Positions 6,993-15,160 are shown, counted from the first letter of the stretch. The stretch is DNA of 16,927 nt from an uncultured Clostridia bacterium (GCA_934463165.1 CAKSJG010000038.1:1-16927), one strand, 5' to 3'. The notes: a model not told the origin generated them from the sequence alone. Made by a program: numbers and translations.

Positions 6993-7577
6993 ATGAGCCT
7001 TGTACCTGTAGTAGTGGAACAGACAAACAGAGGAGAACGTTCATACGATATATATTCGAGACTTCTTAAAGACAGAATTATATTTTTGGGAGAAGAGGTA
7101 AACGACGTGTCGGCAAGCCTTATTGTCGCACAGATGCTTTTTCTTGAAGCGGAAGATCCCGATAAAGACATAAACTTATATATTAACAGCCCCGGAGGAG
7201 TTATTACCTCAGGTATGGCAATATATGACACCATGCAGTATATTAAATGCGATGTATCAACAATCTGCATAGGAATGGCTGCATCAATGGCGGCATTTTT
7301 GCTTGCTGCCGGTGCAAAGGGAAAGAGATTTGCTCTCCCCAACAGTGAGATAATGATTCACCAGCCGCTCGGCGGTATGCAGGGTCAGGCAACGGATATT
7401 AAGATCCATGCTGACAGAATCATAAAAACCAAAGAAACTCTTAACACAATTCTGAGTGAAAGAACGGGTCAGAGTTTGGAAACGATTATGAAAGATACCG
7501 AAAGAGACAATTTCATGTCGGCAGTTCAGGCAAAGGAATACGGTCTTATCGATGAAGTAATCGAAAAAAGAAAATAA
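6993..7577 (+). CDS. clpP: ATP-dependent Clp protease proteolytic subunit
   Basis: A 194-residue serine peptidase that forms the two-ring, 14-subunit ClpP chamber. The catalytic triad is visible: Ser98 in GMAASMAA, His123 in MIHQP and Asp172 in ERDNFM, at the same numbering as Bacillus ClpP. The oxyanion-region motif INSPGG (64-69) is intact. The ribosome site AAGGAGG (6979-6985) is strong. It lies between tig and clpX and is followed by clpX after 14 bp, so both subunits of ClpXP are made from one transcript. No CtsR or CIRCE heat-shock operator is visible upstream. Confidence 0.98.
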   Translation: MSLVPVVVEQTNRGERSYDIYSRLLKDRIIFLGEEVNDVSASLIVAQMLFLEAEDPDKDINLYINSPGGVITSGMAIYDTMQYIKCDVSTICIGMAASMAAFLLAAGAKGKRFALPNSEIMIHQPLGGMQGQATDIKIHADRIIKTKETLNTILSERTGQSLETIMKDTERDNFMSAVQAKEYGLIDEVIEKRK

Positions 7578-7591
7578 AAGGTGGCGATTAA

Positions 7592-8893
7592 ATGCCCGGC
7601 AAAGGCGCAAACGGCAAGTTTGCATGCTCATTCTGCGGAAAAACCCAGGATATGGTAATGAGGCTTATTTCCAGCCCGACGGCAGACGCATTTATATGCG
7701 ATGAGTGTATTGAAGCTTGCAGTGATATAATAGACAGTGAATACAGCGAATTGCAGACAGCACCGGAGTTCAGTCTGAAAGAGCTTCCGAAGCCCGAGAA
7801 TATAAAAAACATTTTGGATATGTATGTAATAGGACAGGATAAAGCTAAAAAAAGCCTTTCGGTTGCGGTATACAATCATTATAAAAGAATATTCAACGCA
7901 TCCAAGGCAGATGATGACGTTGAAATTCAAAAGAGCAATATTCTTCTTCTCGGTCCGACGGGCTCGGGAAAAACCCTCCTTGCTCAGACATTGGCAAAGA
8001 TAATAGACGTTCCTTTTGCCATAGCTGATGCGACATCTCTTACAGAGGCAGGTTATGTGGGCGAAGATGTTGAAAATATTCTTTTAAAGCTTATTCAGGC
8101 TGCCGACTACAATATAGAAAGTGCCGAAAGAGGCATAATATATATTGATGAAATCGATAAAATTGCGAGAAAATCCGAAAATCCGTCGATAACGAGGGAT
8201 GTAAGCGGTGAGGGCGTTCAGCAGGCACTGCTTAAAATCCTTGAAGGAACGGTAGCGTCTGTTCCGCCCCAAGGCGGAAGAAAGCACCCCCAGCAGGAGT
8301 TTATTCAGATAGACACAACAAATATCCTTTTTATTTGCGGAGGTGCGTTTGACGGTATAGAAAAAATTATTGAACAGAGAACGGGTCGGAAAGTTCTCGG
8401 GTTCGGCGCCGATGTAAAGTCTGCGTCAAACAAGAAGCTCGGAGAGGCTCTCAAGGATATTCAGCCTGAGGATTTGTTGAAGTTCGGTCTTATCCCAGAA
8501 TTTATCGGCAGACTCTCCGTGACGGTATCGCTTGAAGCACTCGACAGAGACGCACTTATCAGTATTCTTACAAAGCCGAAGAATGCTCTTGTTAAGCAAT
8601 ATCAGAAGCTGTTGTCATATGATAACGTCAGTCTTGATTTTGATAAAGACGCATTGGAGGCAATTGCCGATAAGGCAATTGAAAGAAAAACCGGCGCGCG
8701 CGGTCTCCGTTCCATTATGGAAGAAACGATGGGCGATATAATGTTTTATGCACCGTCGGATAAAGCCGATAAGGAATATACAATTACGGCAGATATGGTA
8801 AAATCTCCCGAAATTAAGGCCTTAGCGTCAATTGATAAAAAGAAAAAGAACACAAAGCATATTCAGAAAAAAGACGTCAAAAAGGACGCCTGA
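7592..8893 (+). CDS. clpX: ClpX ATPase, substrate-binding subunit of ClpXP
   Basis: A 433-residue AAA+ unfoldase that selects and feeds proteins to ClpP. An N-terminal C4 zinc-binding domain carries Cys12, Cys15, Cys36 and Cys39. The AAA+ module has Walker A GPTGSGKT (121-128), pore loop GYVG (154-157), Walker B IIYIDE (182-187) and the sensor-2 stretch GARGLRS. The loop that docks on ClpP reads LGFG instead of the E. coli IGFG, a common variant. A short Lys-rich tail ends the protein. The ribosome site is AAGGTGG just after the clpP stop. A strong terminator follows at 8906. Confidence 0.98.
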   Translation: MPGKGANGKFACSFCGKTQDMVMRLISSPTADAFICDECIEACSDIIDSEYSELQTAPEFSLKELPKPENIKNILDMYVIGQDKAKKSLSVAVYNHYKRIFNASKADDDVEIQKSNILLLGPTGSGKTLLAQTLAKIIDVPFAIADATSLTEAGYVGEDVENILLKLIQAADYNIESAERGIIYIDEIDKIARKSENPSITRDVSGEGVQQALLKILEGTVASVPPQGGRKHPQQEFIQIDTTNILFICGGAFDGIEKIIEQRTGRKVLGFGADVKSASNKKLGEALKDIQPEDLLKFGLIPEFIGRLSVTVSLEALDRDALISILTKPKNALVKQYQKLLSYDNVSLDFDKDALEAIADKAIERKTGARGLRSIMEETMGDIMFYAPSDKADKEYTITADMVKSPEIKALASIDKKKKNTKHIQKKDVKKDA

Positions 8894-8905
8894 CAATATG
8901 ATTTA

Positions 8906-8956
8906 AAAACCGCTTTTGACTTGTCACCGCAGGGATCAAGAGCGGTTTTATTTTTC
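8906..8956 (+). terminator. Rho-independent terminator after clpX
   Basis: Left arm AAAACCGCTTTTGA (8906-8919) and right arm TCAAGAGCGGTTTT (8936-8949), 14 pairs with one G-T, followed by ATTTTT. It closes the tig-clpP-clpX unit and separates it from the polymerase gene. Confidence 0.88.
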
Positions 8957-8989
8957 TTGATTTATCACAAAAAGAGGTGATATATATAC

Positions 8990-10498
8990 ATGGACAAAAA
9001 ATATATAGCAATAGATTTAAAATCATTTTATGCATCTGTGGAATGCGTTGAACGCGGGCTTGATCCGCTCGATACCAACCTTGTTGTTGCAGACAGTTCA
9101 AGAACGGAAAAAACAATATGCCTTGCTGTTTCGCCAAGCCTCAAATCATACGGAATAGGCGGCAGAGCACGGCTTTTTGAGGTTGTCGCACGCATGCGCG
9201 ATGTAAATGCTCGAAGGCTTGCGAATACGCGCCGCAAATTATTTGACGGTGAATCGTATATCCATTCCGAGACGCAAAAAAATCCGAATTTGTCGGTGTC
9301 GTATATCACAGCACCGCCGCGTATGGCATTTTACAGCAATTACAGCACGAGGATATACCAAATATACCTGAAATATGTCTCGCCCGATGATATACATGTA
9401 TATTCCATAGACGAGGTTTTCATTGATGTCACAAGTTATCTGAAGCTGTATTCCAAAAGCGCGCGTGAACTTGCCGAAATCATGATATCCGATGTTCTTA
9501 AGCAAACGGGAATAACCGCAACCGTCGGAATCGGAACAAATCTTTATCTTGCAAAAATAGCAATGGACATAATGGCAAAGCGTATGCCTCCCGATAAATG
9601 CGGCGCAAGAATTGCAGAGCTTGACGAAATTTCTTACAGGCGTGAGCTTTGGAGTCATACTCCGCTTATCGATTTTTGGCGCATAGGAAAGGGGTATTTC
9701 AAAAAACTTAATGACAACAAAATTTATACAATGGGTGATGTTGCGGAGCTTTCACTCACGGAATACGGCGAAAAAAAGCTGTATAAGCTTTTCGGAATAA
9801 ATGCCGAGCTTCTGATTGACCATGCCTGGGGGTGGGAGCCGTGTACGATAGCCGATATAAAAAAATATAAACCTCAGAATAATTCAATCAGTTCGGGACA
9901 GGTTCTTCACTGTCCGTATAATTTTGAAAAAACACGGCTTATCATAAAAGAAATGGCAGAGCTTTTGTCTCTTGACCTTGTGGCAAAGCGCGTTGTTACC
10001 GATCAGATAGTTCTTACCGTCGGCTATGATATCGAAAATCTCCGCGAGGGCGGCGAGCGTATTGAATATCACGGTGAAACGGTCACCGATCCTTACGGCA
10101 GAAAGATACCTAAGCATGCACACGGCACGGCGAATATCGGTGAATTTACGTCGTCAACCAAGCTGATTACCGATGCAGTCTTAAAACTGTTTGATAATAT
10201 TGCAGATGAAAATCTTCTCACCAGACGTATAAATATTTGCGCAAATCATGTTATTTTTGAATCCGATGCCGATGAAAAAAAGGAATATGAACAGCTTGAT
10301 CTTTTTACCGATTATGACGAGGTTGAAATGAAAAACAAACAAAGAAAAGAATTTTTGAAAAAAGAGCGCAGCATACAGGAAACAATGATAGAGCTCAAAC
10401 AAAGATTCGGGAAAAATGCCGTTTTAAAGGGCATGAATTTTGAAGACGGCGCAACTACGATAAGCCGAAACGGTCAGATAGGCGGTCATAAGGCATAA
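8990..10498 (+). CDS. Y-family DNA polymerase (UmuC/UvrX-like)
   Basis: A 502-residue translesion DNA polymerase. The palm catalytic residues are visible: Asp9 in AIDLKSFYASVE, and SIDE at 139-142 (Asp141, Glu142). A thumb/finger and little-finger region follows to about 420, then a clamp-binding motif QLDLF at 435-439 that would tether it to the beta sliding clamp. The last 60 residues are charged and end in NGQIGGHKA, a tail I recall from the clostridial UmuC/UvrX branch and not from DinB. The ribosome site AGAGGTGA lies just before the ATG. A YolD-like gene begins 17 bp later, which fits the UvrX-YolD pairing known in Firmicutes. I see no LexA-type GAAC-N4-GTTC box upstream, so SOS control is not shown. 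Confidence 0.93.
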   Translation: MDKKYIAIDLKSFYASVECVERGLDPLDTNLVVADSSRTEKTICLAVSPSLKSYGIGGRARLFEVVARMRDVNARRLANTRRKLFDGESYIHSETQKNPNLSVSYITAPPRMAFYSNYSTRIYQIYLKYVSPDDIHVYSIDEVFIDVTSYLKLYSKSARELAEIMISDVLKQTGITATVGIGTNLYLAKIAMDIMAKRMPPDKCGARIAELDEISYRRELWSHTPLIDFWRIGKGYFKKLNDNKIYTMGDVAELSLTEYGEKKLYKLFGINAELLIDHAWGWEPCTIADIKKYKPQNNSISSGQVLHCPYNFEKTRLIIKEMAELLSLDLVAKRVVTDQIVLTVGYDIENLREGGERIEYHGETVTDPYGRKIPKHAHGTANIGEFTSSTKLITDAVLKLFDNIADENLLTRRINICANHVIFESDADEKKEYEQLDLFTDYDEVEMKNKQRKEFLKKERSIQETMIELKQRFGKNAVLKGMNFEDGATTISRNGQIGGHKA

Positions 10499-10515
10499 TG
10501 CTTTGAGGTGATACA

Positions 10516-10929
10516 GTGGACAGGTATGAAAAGTTTATAAACAAAGAATATAACGGCTCAAAGAGAAAAAACAAAATGCCGGTATCCGACAGGGCAGCGC
10601 AGTTTGCATCCTTTGCCGCGCTTACGGGTCACTCCGATGCCATAAAGGAAACCGCACGCCTTACCGACAGCAGAACAGAGCTTGATGAATATGAAAAAGC
10701 TGCCGTAAACGACAGACTGAATTTGATTATGTCAGAAATAGACATTCGCCCGTTTGTCGAAGTGACATATTTTGTTCCGGATGCGAAAAAGCAGGGCGGA
10801 AGATATGTTTCGTATGCGGGGAATCTTCGCAGAATAGATGATGTTATGCGTATGCTTATATTTTCCGACGGAACCGAAATAAATATTGACGATATAATCG
10901 GTATAACGTCCGATAAAGCGGGGGGCTGA
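10516..10929 (+). CDS. YolD-like protein
   Basis: A 137-residue protein resembling the YolD-like family, best seen in the N-terminal stretch MPVSDRAAQFASFAALTGH (residues 21-39), which is characteristic of clostridial members, and a C-terminal beta-rich half that may form an SH3-like barrel. YolD proteins are regularly encoded beside UmuC/UvrX-type polymerases and are presumed accessory subunits replacing UmuD; the biochemical role is not settled. It starts at GTG 10516 with ribosome site GAGGTG (10505-10510). It lies 17 bp after the polymerase and 2 bp before the next gene, so the three are almost certainly cotranscribed. Confidence 0.85.
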   Translation: MDRYEKFINKEYNGSKRKNKMPVSDRAAQFASFAALTGHSDAIKETARLTDSRTELDEYEKAAVNDRLNLIMSEIDIRPFVEVTYFVPDAKKQGGRYVSYAGNLRRIDDVMRMLIFSDGTEINIDDIIGITSDKAGG

Positions 10930-10931
10930 TT

Positions 10932-11582
10932 ATGACTGTATATTTAATGTCGGTCACGGAAGCGAAAAAGATAGGCAAAAAATTCTGTATTGAAAACTTC
11001 CCGATCAGATATGAAAAAGCAATGCGCAAAAAAAACAAAAATGATGCTATGCTCTCTGTTGCGTCGGGCACGCTTATATCTTCTGTTTTGAAAATCAGCG
11101 AGGCAGACATAAAATTAAATGAGCACGGCAAGCCCTATACCGATGCGCAAAAAATGCACTTCAGTATATCTCACAGCGGAGAATATGCCGCGGCGGCTGC
11201 TTCAAACGGTGAAATCGGGATAGACATTGAGCTTGTGAAAAAGAGAAATTATAAGCTTGCAAAAAAAATTTGCACAGCCGATGAATATAAATGGTTATCG
11301 AAGGATTATGAAGCCGGATTTTTCAGGCTATGGACTCTTAAAGAGAGCGTTTTGAAGGCTGTGGGAACGGGGTTTTCGGCTTCTCCGAAGAATTTTTCGC
11401 TTATGCCTTATCTTATGAACGGTGAACGTATAAACGCGGGAAATATGAATTTATATGCAAAAAGTATTTATTACGGAGGCTATTGCATTTCTGCGGTATG
11501 TGAAGATGAATTTTCCAAACTTGATATTGTCAGGATCGGATATGACTTACAAAGCGGCAAAATCATAACGGATAAAACTTAA
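10932..11582 (+). CDS. 4'-phosphopantetheinyl transferase (Sfp type)
   Basis: A 216-residue Sfp-type transferase, which moves the phosphopantetheine arm of coenzyme A onto a serine of an acyl or peptidyl carrier protein. The two family signatures are clear: GIDIE (96-100) with Mg2+ ligands Asp98 and Glu100, and WTLKES (134-139) with Glu138 and Lys142 in the KAVGTGF context. FSISHSGEYAAAA upstream is the usual CoA-binding segment. The length is that of single-domain Sfp/AcpT-like enzymes. No NRPS or PKS lies nearby; its client may be the fatty-acid carrier protein or a cluster elsewhere. It is the last gene of the polymerase operon, beginning 2 bp after the YolD stop, an unexpected functional partnership. 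Confidence 0.92.
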   Translation: MTVYLMSVTEAKKIGKKFCIENFPIRYEKAMRKKNKNDAMLSVASGTLISSVLKISEADIKLNEHGKPYTDAQKMHFSISHSGEYAAAAASNGEIGIDIELVKKRNYKLAKKICTADEYKWLSKDYEAGFFRLWTLKESVLKAVGTGFSASPKNFSLMPYLMNGERINAGNMNLYAKSIYYGGYCISAVCEDEFSKLDIVRIGYDLQSGKIITDKT

Positions 11583-11583
11583 T

Positions 11584-11626
11584 ACAAACAAAAGAACCGG
11601 ATCTGTTACCCGGTTCTTTTGTTTGT
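11584..11626. terminator. Bidirectional terminator, 17-bp perfect stem
   Basis: ACAAACAAAAGAACCGG (11584-11600), 9-base loop, and its exact complement at 11610-11626. The GC core is flanked by A-runs on one side and T-runs on the other, so it can stop both the polymerase operon (plus) and the SH3-protein operon (minus), whose last gene ends at 11647. Confidence 0.9.
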
Positions 11627-11646
11627 AATTAAAAGCTGTTAACATG

Positions 11647-12591
11647 TCATACGGTTTTCATAAGATCAGACCTTACCCAGCCTATAAGTCCGTCTTCCGT
11701 TTTTATTTTGCACCATACATATCCGTCATCATCCGTGGATTCTTCGCCGACGCATACAAATATTGATGTTGTATCCTCTTTGGGAATAAGCATCAGGTAG
11801 TCTTTGCTTATCTGCGGAGTATTTCTTATGTAAACTCCGTCGTTAACATTTTTTACGAATACCGTGCCTTTGGGATATGTCAGACTGTCGGAATAATTTA
11901 TGACAATTTTTTTCGATTTTGAGTTCCCTTCTTCGTCATAAAGAGTAACCGCAAACTGATTTTCGCCGCTTTTCAGGCTGAGGTCATATGACCAGATTTC
12001 ATTTTTTATGTTCGGTTCAAATGTTTTTATTTTTTCTCCGTTTATTACGAGGTATGCCCGTGTATCTCCGGAAGAAACGCTTCCGCCCACAGTTTCGGAA
12101 TCTGTGTCAGAATCGGCATCGTAGCTGTCAATATTAAATTTAAGGCTGCTGCCCGATGACGTAATTGCTTTGACATCGGAAAAAGATTCTCTCTTTTTGC
12201 TGTCGACGGTAAATATTATAATAAACACCAATAGGGCAATGATTATAACAGACATAAAAGAAGCCATTGTATAAAAAAGTGCGTTGCTTTTTTGCGGTCT
12301 GTTATATTCCCGCGAATTTCCGCCGTAGGCTTGCTCGTATTCGCGGTAATTATTGTTGCTTTCCGGATATTCATATCCTCCGTTTTGATAGTTTTCCTCA
12401 TATTCATCCGTATAGACATTCCCGTCATAGTTGTATTGATTGCCGTCATACATACCGTCTCCGCCGGGCTGCGGTGCATTGCAGTTTTCGTCGTTTGCAT
12501 CATAACCGGCATTTTCATCATAAACATCGGCTCCGCAATATGGACACCTTTCATATCCGTCTATGTTGTTTCCGCAATTGTAACAAAACAT
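11647..12591 (-). CDS. Zinc-ribbon, single-pass membrane protein with SH3b domain
   Basis: A 314-residue protein of unknown function. Order of parts: zinc ribbon with CYNCG and CPYCG (Cys3, Cys6, Cys16, Cys19); an acidic Asn/Tyr/Gly/Asp-rich low-complexity linker (about 24-100); one transmembrane helix (about 107-129); an Ig-like or glucodextranase-B-like beta domain (about 140-235); and a C-terminal SH3b-like domain (about 240-314) ending in GWVRSDLMKTV. The topology would put the zinc ribbon inside and the SH3b domain outside against the wall. It is a paralogue of the preceding gene product and lies in one operon with the carboxypeptidase. The ribosome site is an unusual run of G (GGGGGA). 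A role in envelope sensing or anchoring is inference. Confidence 0.8.
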   Translation of the reverse strand: MFCYNCGNNIDGYERCPYCGADVYDENAGYDANDENCNAPQPGGDGMYDGNQYNYDGNVYTDEYEENYQNGGYEYPESNNNYREYEQAYGGNSREYNRPQKSNALFYTMASFMSVIIIALLVFIIIFTVDSKKRESFSDVKAITSSGSSLKFNIDSYDADSDTDSETVGGSVSSGDTRAYLVINGEKIKTFEPNIKNEIWSYDLSLKSGENQFAVTLYDEEGNSKSKKIVINYSDSLTYPKGTVFVKNVNDGVYIRNTPQISKDYLMLIPKEDTTSIFVCVGEESTDDDGYVWCKIKTEDGLIGWVRSDLMKTV

Positions 12592-12607
12592 TTATTATTC
12601 CCCCTTT

Positions 12608-13357
12608 TTACTGTACAGCCTTTACAAGATCACTTCTGACATATCCGTGCTGTCCGCTCGGCGATATAATCTCATACCATGTGTAATTTTGTGTGTCGGT
12701 AACATAGTGACCCGTAAATACCATTTTGGACGTATAATCGTTTTCGCCTATAACATCGACAATTTTATATTCCGTTCCCGAATATTCACGGATATTAAGC
12801 GCACCCGGTTTTCTTTTTACAAATGAACATCCGGGTGTTACCGGACCCTCTTTGTCGGCTGCAGTGTCTTCTTTTTTAATCTTTTGAATGTCAACGCATT
12901 TTACGGTTCTTTTTTCTTCAGATGTATTGCCGTTTGCGTCTTTTGCCGTTATTTCGAGTTTTTTTGTGTCTCCGGCAGATATATAAAAGCTCTTGCTCCA
13001 TTCTTTTTGAATTCCGGCGCTGTTTGTGCTGCATATTTTTTCGCCGTTAACCGTAAGCTCACATTCTCCCGCATCGCTTACAACATAACCGCGCAGAGTA
13101 AATTTATCTTCATCACTGTTTATTTGCTCCGGGCATTCGGTAATAACAATCAGAGGAGGCTCCGTACTGTTCGGGTTATCATTGCTGCTTGTAACCTGAA
13201 CGGATGACTCGGCAGGCTTGCTGCTTCCTCTCATAATTGAAAATATGAGAACAACTGCCAGAATCAAAATAATAATTCCCAAAACTATATATGTAACTAT
13301 CTGACCCACGGGAGTTTTTTTGCTTTGATAATATTGACCGTTGTACATGTTATTCAT
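12608..13357 (-). CDS. Membrane-anchored SH3b-domain protein
   Basis: A 249-residue protein: short Asn/Tyr-rich N-terminus, one transmembrane helix (about 20-42), a Ser-rich linker, an Ig-like beta domain (about 75-165, with LTVNGEKICS), and a C-terminal SH3b-like domain (about 180-249) with ALNIRE and ending GYVRSDLVKAVQ. The start at 13357 is chosen because the ribosome run GGGGG (complement of 13367-13371) is 9 bases away; a longer reading from 13450 would overlap the carboxypeptidase gene by almost 90 bp. It begins 4 bp after the carboxypeptidase stop, so translation is probably coupled. It shares design and C-terminal sequence with the product of 11647-12591, but lacks the zinc ribbon. 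Confidence 0.82.
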   Translation of the reverse strand: MNNMYNGQYYQSKKTPVGQIVTYIVLGIIILILAVVLIFSIMRGSSKPAESSVQVTSSNDNPNSTEPPLIVITECPEQINSDEDKFTLRGYVVSDAGECELTVNGEKICSTNSAGIQKEWSKSFYISAGDTKKLEITAKDANGNTSEEKRTVKCVDIQKIKKEDTAADKEGPVTPGCSFVKRKPGALNIREYSGTEYKIVDVIGENDYTSKMVFTGHYVTDTQNYTWYEIISPSGQHGYVRSDLVKAVQ

Positions 13358-13361
13358 TAAA

Positions 13362-14351
13362 TTAATCCCCCTTGTTATTTTCAAGATACCTTGCGTGGTA
13401 CTCTTCAAATGTAAGTATGTTTTTATCGTGCATGTCCGTGCTTGCATCAATGCCTATATATCTGATATGCCACGGCTCGGATTCATATCCGGTTATCTCT
13501 TCGGTTTCTGCCATATAACGGATTATAAATCCGTATTTATATGCGTTCTTTTTAAGCCACGGATATTCGGGCGTCTTTTCAAAATTTCTTAGACCCTCAA
13601 TCGAACCGTACAGATCTATTGCCATTCCCGTGTGATGTTCACTGTGACCTGCTCTTGCACTGTATCTGTCAACATTTGCTTTGTCGTCCTCGGCAAGATA
13701 GCTGTTGTAAAGATTCTTTTGATAATCGACGGATCTGTATGCCGAAACGGCATATATTGTAAGCCCCTCGGCACGTGCGGCATCTCTGAGCTTTTTATAC
13801 GCTTCCGCCGTATCCTTTCTCATAAGGTGACCGTCTGTATTTACGAGATCGGGCGGACGGTAATCGTTTGCGACGGTGTAGTATTTATTTACTATTATAT
13901 AAGGATCGTCATATCCCGAGGCAGGTACATCGTATTCATACATGGGTTTATCAAGGTTGGAGTTTACTCTCCATACAACTTCTTCATAATCGTATTCGGG
14001 ATTTTTCTTTTTGTATTCTTCATATCTTTTTTCATTGTCTGCAATTGAAAAAGATATTTTTTTATACGAATTTTTATTTTCTGCACTTTGTGTATCTTCT
14101 GTTTGTGCAGCTGCTGTCACGGTTTTTTCGTGAATGACGGACTTTTCTTGCCTGGCGGTAATTACTTTAACACATACAAGAGCCGCTGCGAGTACGAGTG
14201 CCGTTGACGCAAAAAATACAAACCTTTTTTTCGCTTTGTTTTCTTTGCGTTTTGTCCTTTCAAGCTGTTTTTTTTCACGCAATGCACGGAAACGCTCCGT
14301 GGAGTATAGGTCATAATCACTGCTTTTCGGTTTTTCTTCTGTATTGTTCAT
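13362..14351 (-). CDS. VanY-type D-alanyl-D-alanine carboxypeptidase (M15B)
   Basis: A 329-residue membrane-anchored zinc peptidase. A basic cytoplasmic N-terminus is followed by one transmembrane helix (about 44-64), a linker rich in Thr/Ala/Gln, and the M15B catalytic domain (about 165-310). The zinc and catalytic residues fit the VanY/DacB pattern SxHxxGxAxD: Ser237, His239, Gly242, Ala244, Asp246; then EPWH with Glu292 and His295. The enzyme would trim the terminal D-Ala from peptidoglycan stem peptides outside the cell. It is the first gene of a three-gene operon with two SH3b membrane proteins. Nothing nearby suggests glycopeptide resistance (no VanH/A/X or VanRS), so housekeeping wall maturation is the likelier role. 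Confidence 0.9.
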   Translation of the reverse strand: MNNTEEKPKSSDYDLYSTERFRALREKKQLERTKRKENKAKKRFVFFASTALVLAAALVCVKVITARQEKSVIHEKTVTAAAQTEDTQSAENKNSYKKISFSIADNEKRYEEYKKKNPEYDYEEVVWRVNSNLDKPMYEYDVPASGYDDPYIIVNKYYTVANDYRPPDLVNTDGHLMRKDTAEAYKKLRDAARAEGLTIYAVSAYRSVDYQKNLYNSYLAEDDKANVDRYSARAGHSEHHTGMAIDLYGSIEGLRNFEKTPEYPWLKKNAYKYGFIIRYMAETEEITGYESEPWHIRYIGIDASTDMHDKNILTFEEYHARYLENNKGD

Positions 14352-14405
14352 AAATAAATCTCCAAACTGAAATATAAATCACAAATAAAGACTTTAACTT
14401 TTATA

Positions 14406-14434
14406 ATAATACACTATTATAAAAAATCTGTCAA
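14406..14434 (-). promoter_or_regulatory. Promoter of the carboxypeptidase/SH3b operon
   Basis: Minus strand: TTGACA (complement of 14429-14434), 17-bp spacer, TATTAT (complement of 14406-14411). Leader of about 50 bases to the start at 14351. Confidence 0.7.
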
Positions 14435-14567
14435 TAGCCGACAAGGTTTTAGGATGATTTTTAAGCATTAAGTCATAAATATTTTGGTCAATTTTGTACA
14501 TAATACTAAATGATAGTTTTATATTTTAAGCATTTATAACCGAATTAAAAAAAATTTAAAAAAATGC

Positions 14568-14596
14568 TTGACAAAGATGCCCAAAACTGATATAAT
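14568..14596 (+). promoter_or_regulatory. tRNA operon promoter
   Basis: Perfect TTGACA (14568-14573), 17-bp spacer, perfect TATAAT (14591-14596). It lies about 50 bases before the first tRNA, as expected for a strong stable-RNA promoter. The rest of the 14435-14649 gap is AT-rich with no other feature seen. Confidence 0.9.
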
Positions 14597-14649
14597 TTTA
14601 AAAGTCGATTGGCGATAGGTAATCAGGTTATGAAGTAATCTAATGACAC

Positions 14650-14721
14650 GCGGGTGTAGTTCAATGGCTAGAATCTCAGCCTTCCAAGCTGATTGTGTGG
14701 GTTCGATTCCCATCACCCGCT
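14650..14721 (+). tRNA. tRNA-Gly (TCC)
   Basis: Acceptor stem GCGGGTG/CACCCGC, D-arm GTTC/GAAT with one G-T, anticodon stem CAGC/GCTG around CTTCCAA, and T-arm TGGGTTCGATTCCCA. Anticodon TCC. First gene of the operon. No encoded CCA. Confidence 0.95.
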
Positions 14722-14726
14722 TTTAT

Positions 14727-14800
<74 letters not shown>

Positions 14801-14845
14801 GTTGCTTTTCAGCAAAGGAATGCGAAATAAATGCTTACCCTGTAC

Positions 14846-14922
14846 GGTGGGTATAGTTCAGTCGGTAGAGCGCCAGATTGTGGTTCTGGATGTCATCGGT
14901 TCGAGTCCGATTACCCACCCCA
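14846..14922 (+). tRNA. tRNA-His (GTG)
   Basis: Acceptor GTGGGTA/TACCCAC preceded by the extra G(-1) at 14846 opposite C73 at 14919, the identity mark of tRNA-His. Anticodon stem CCAGA/TCTGG around TTGTGGT gives anticodon GTG. The three bases after C73 (14920-14922) read CCA, so here the 3' CCA appears to be encoded, unlike in the other four tRNAs. Confidence 0.95.
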
Positions 14923-14931
14923 CTTTTACAT

Positions 14932-15005
14932 TGGGCTGTAGCCAAGTCGGTAAGGCACAAGATTTTGATTCTTGCATTTCGTAGGTTCGAGTCCTGCCAG
15001 CCCAG
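14932..15005 (+). tRNA. tRNA-Gln (TTG)
   Basis: Acceptor TGGGCTG/CAGCCCA with a U1-A72 pair typical of tRNA-Gln and discriminator G; anticodon stem CAAGA/TCTTG around TTTTGAT gives TTG. T-arm GTAGGTTCGAGTCCTGC. No encoded CCA. Confidence 0.95.
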
Positions 15006-15040
15006 TTCCCGTTTTGGGCAGCAGATTTAAAATTAAATAT

Positions 15041-15113
15041 GGGCCATTAGCTCAGTCGGCAGAGCACTTGACTTTTAATCAAGGTGTCCGGAGTTCGAAT
15101 CTCCGATGGCTCA
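15041..15113 (+). tRNA. tRNA-Lys (TTT)
   Basis: Acceptor GGGCCAT/ATGGCTC (one G-T), D-arm GCTC/GAGC, anticodon stem CTTGA/TCAAG around CTTTTAA (anticodon TTT), T-arm CCGGAGTTCGAATCTCCG, discriminator A. It is the last tRNA of the operon, and phage-type genes begin right after it, which makes its 3' end the probable integration site. Confidence 0.95.
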
Positions 15114-15118
15114 ACCTA

Positions 15119-15160
15119 AAACCCCTTGAAAACACTACGTTTCAAGGGGTTTGATTTTAG
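15119..15160 (+). terminator. tRNA operon terminator
   Basis: AAACCCCTTGAAA (15119-15131), 8-base loop, TTTCAAGGGGTTT (15140-15152): a perfect 13-pair stem followed by GATTTTAG. It may also be part of the attachment core shared with the prophage. Confidence 0.85.

Noticed and set aside
8894..8989. LexA/SOS box in front of the Y-family polymerase
   Set aside because: No GAAC-N4-GTTC or close variant found; the gap is filled by the clpX terminator and the ribosome site.
9239..9658. 139-codon minus-strand frame in the polymerase gene
   Set aside because: Shadow of the Y-family polymerase coding sequence; Cys/His-rich look is accidental.
13362..14351. VanY as part of a glycopeptide-resistance cluster
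   Set aside because: No VanA/B ligase, VanH, VanX or two-component system is present; neighbours are SH3b membrane proteins, so a housekeeping wall role is more likely.
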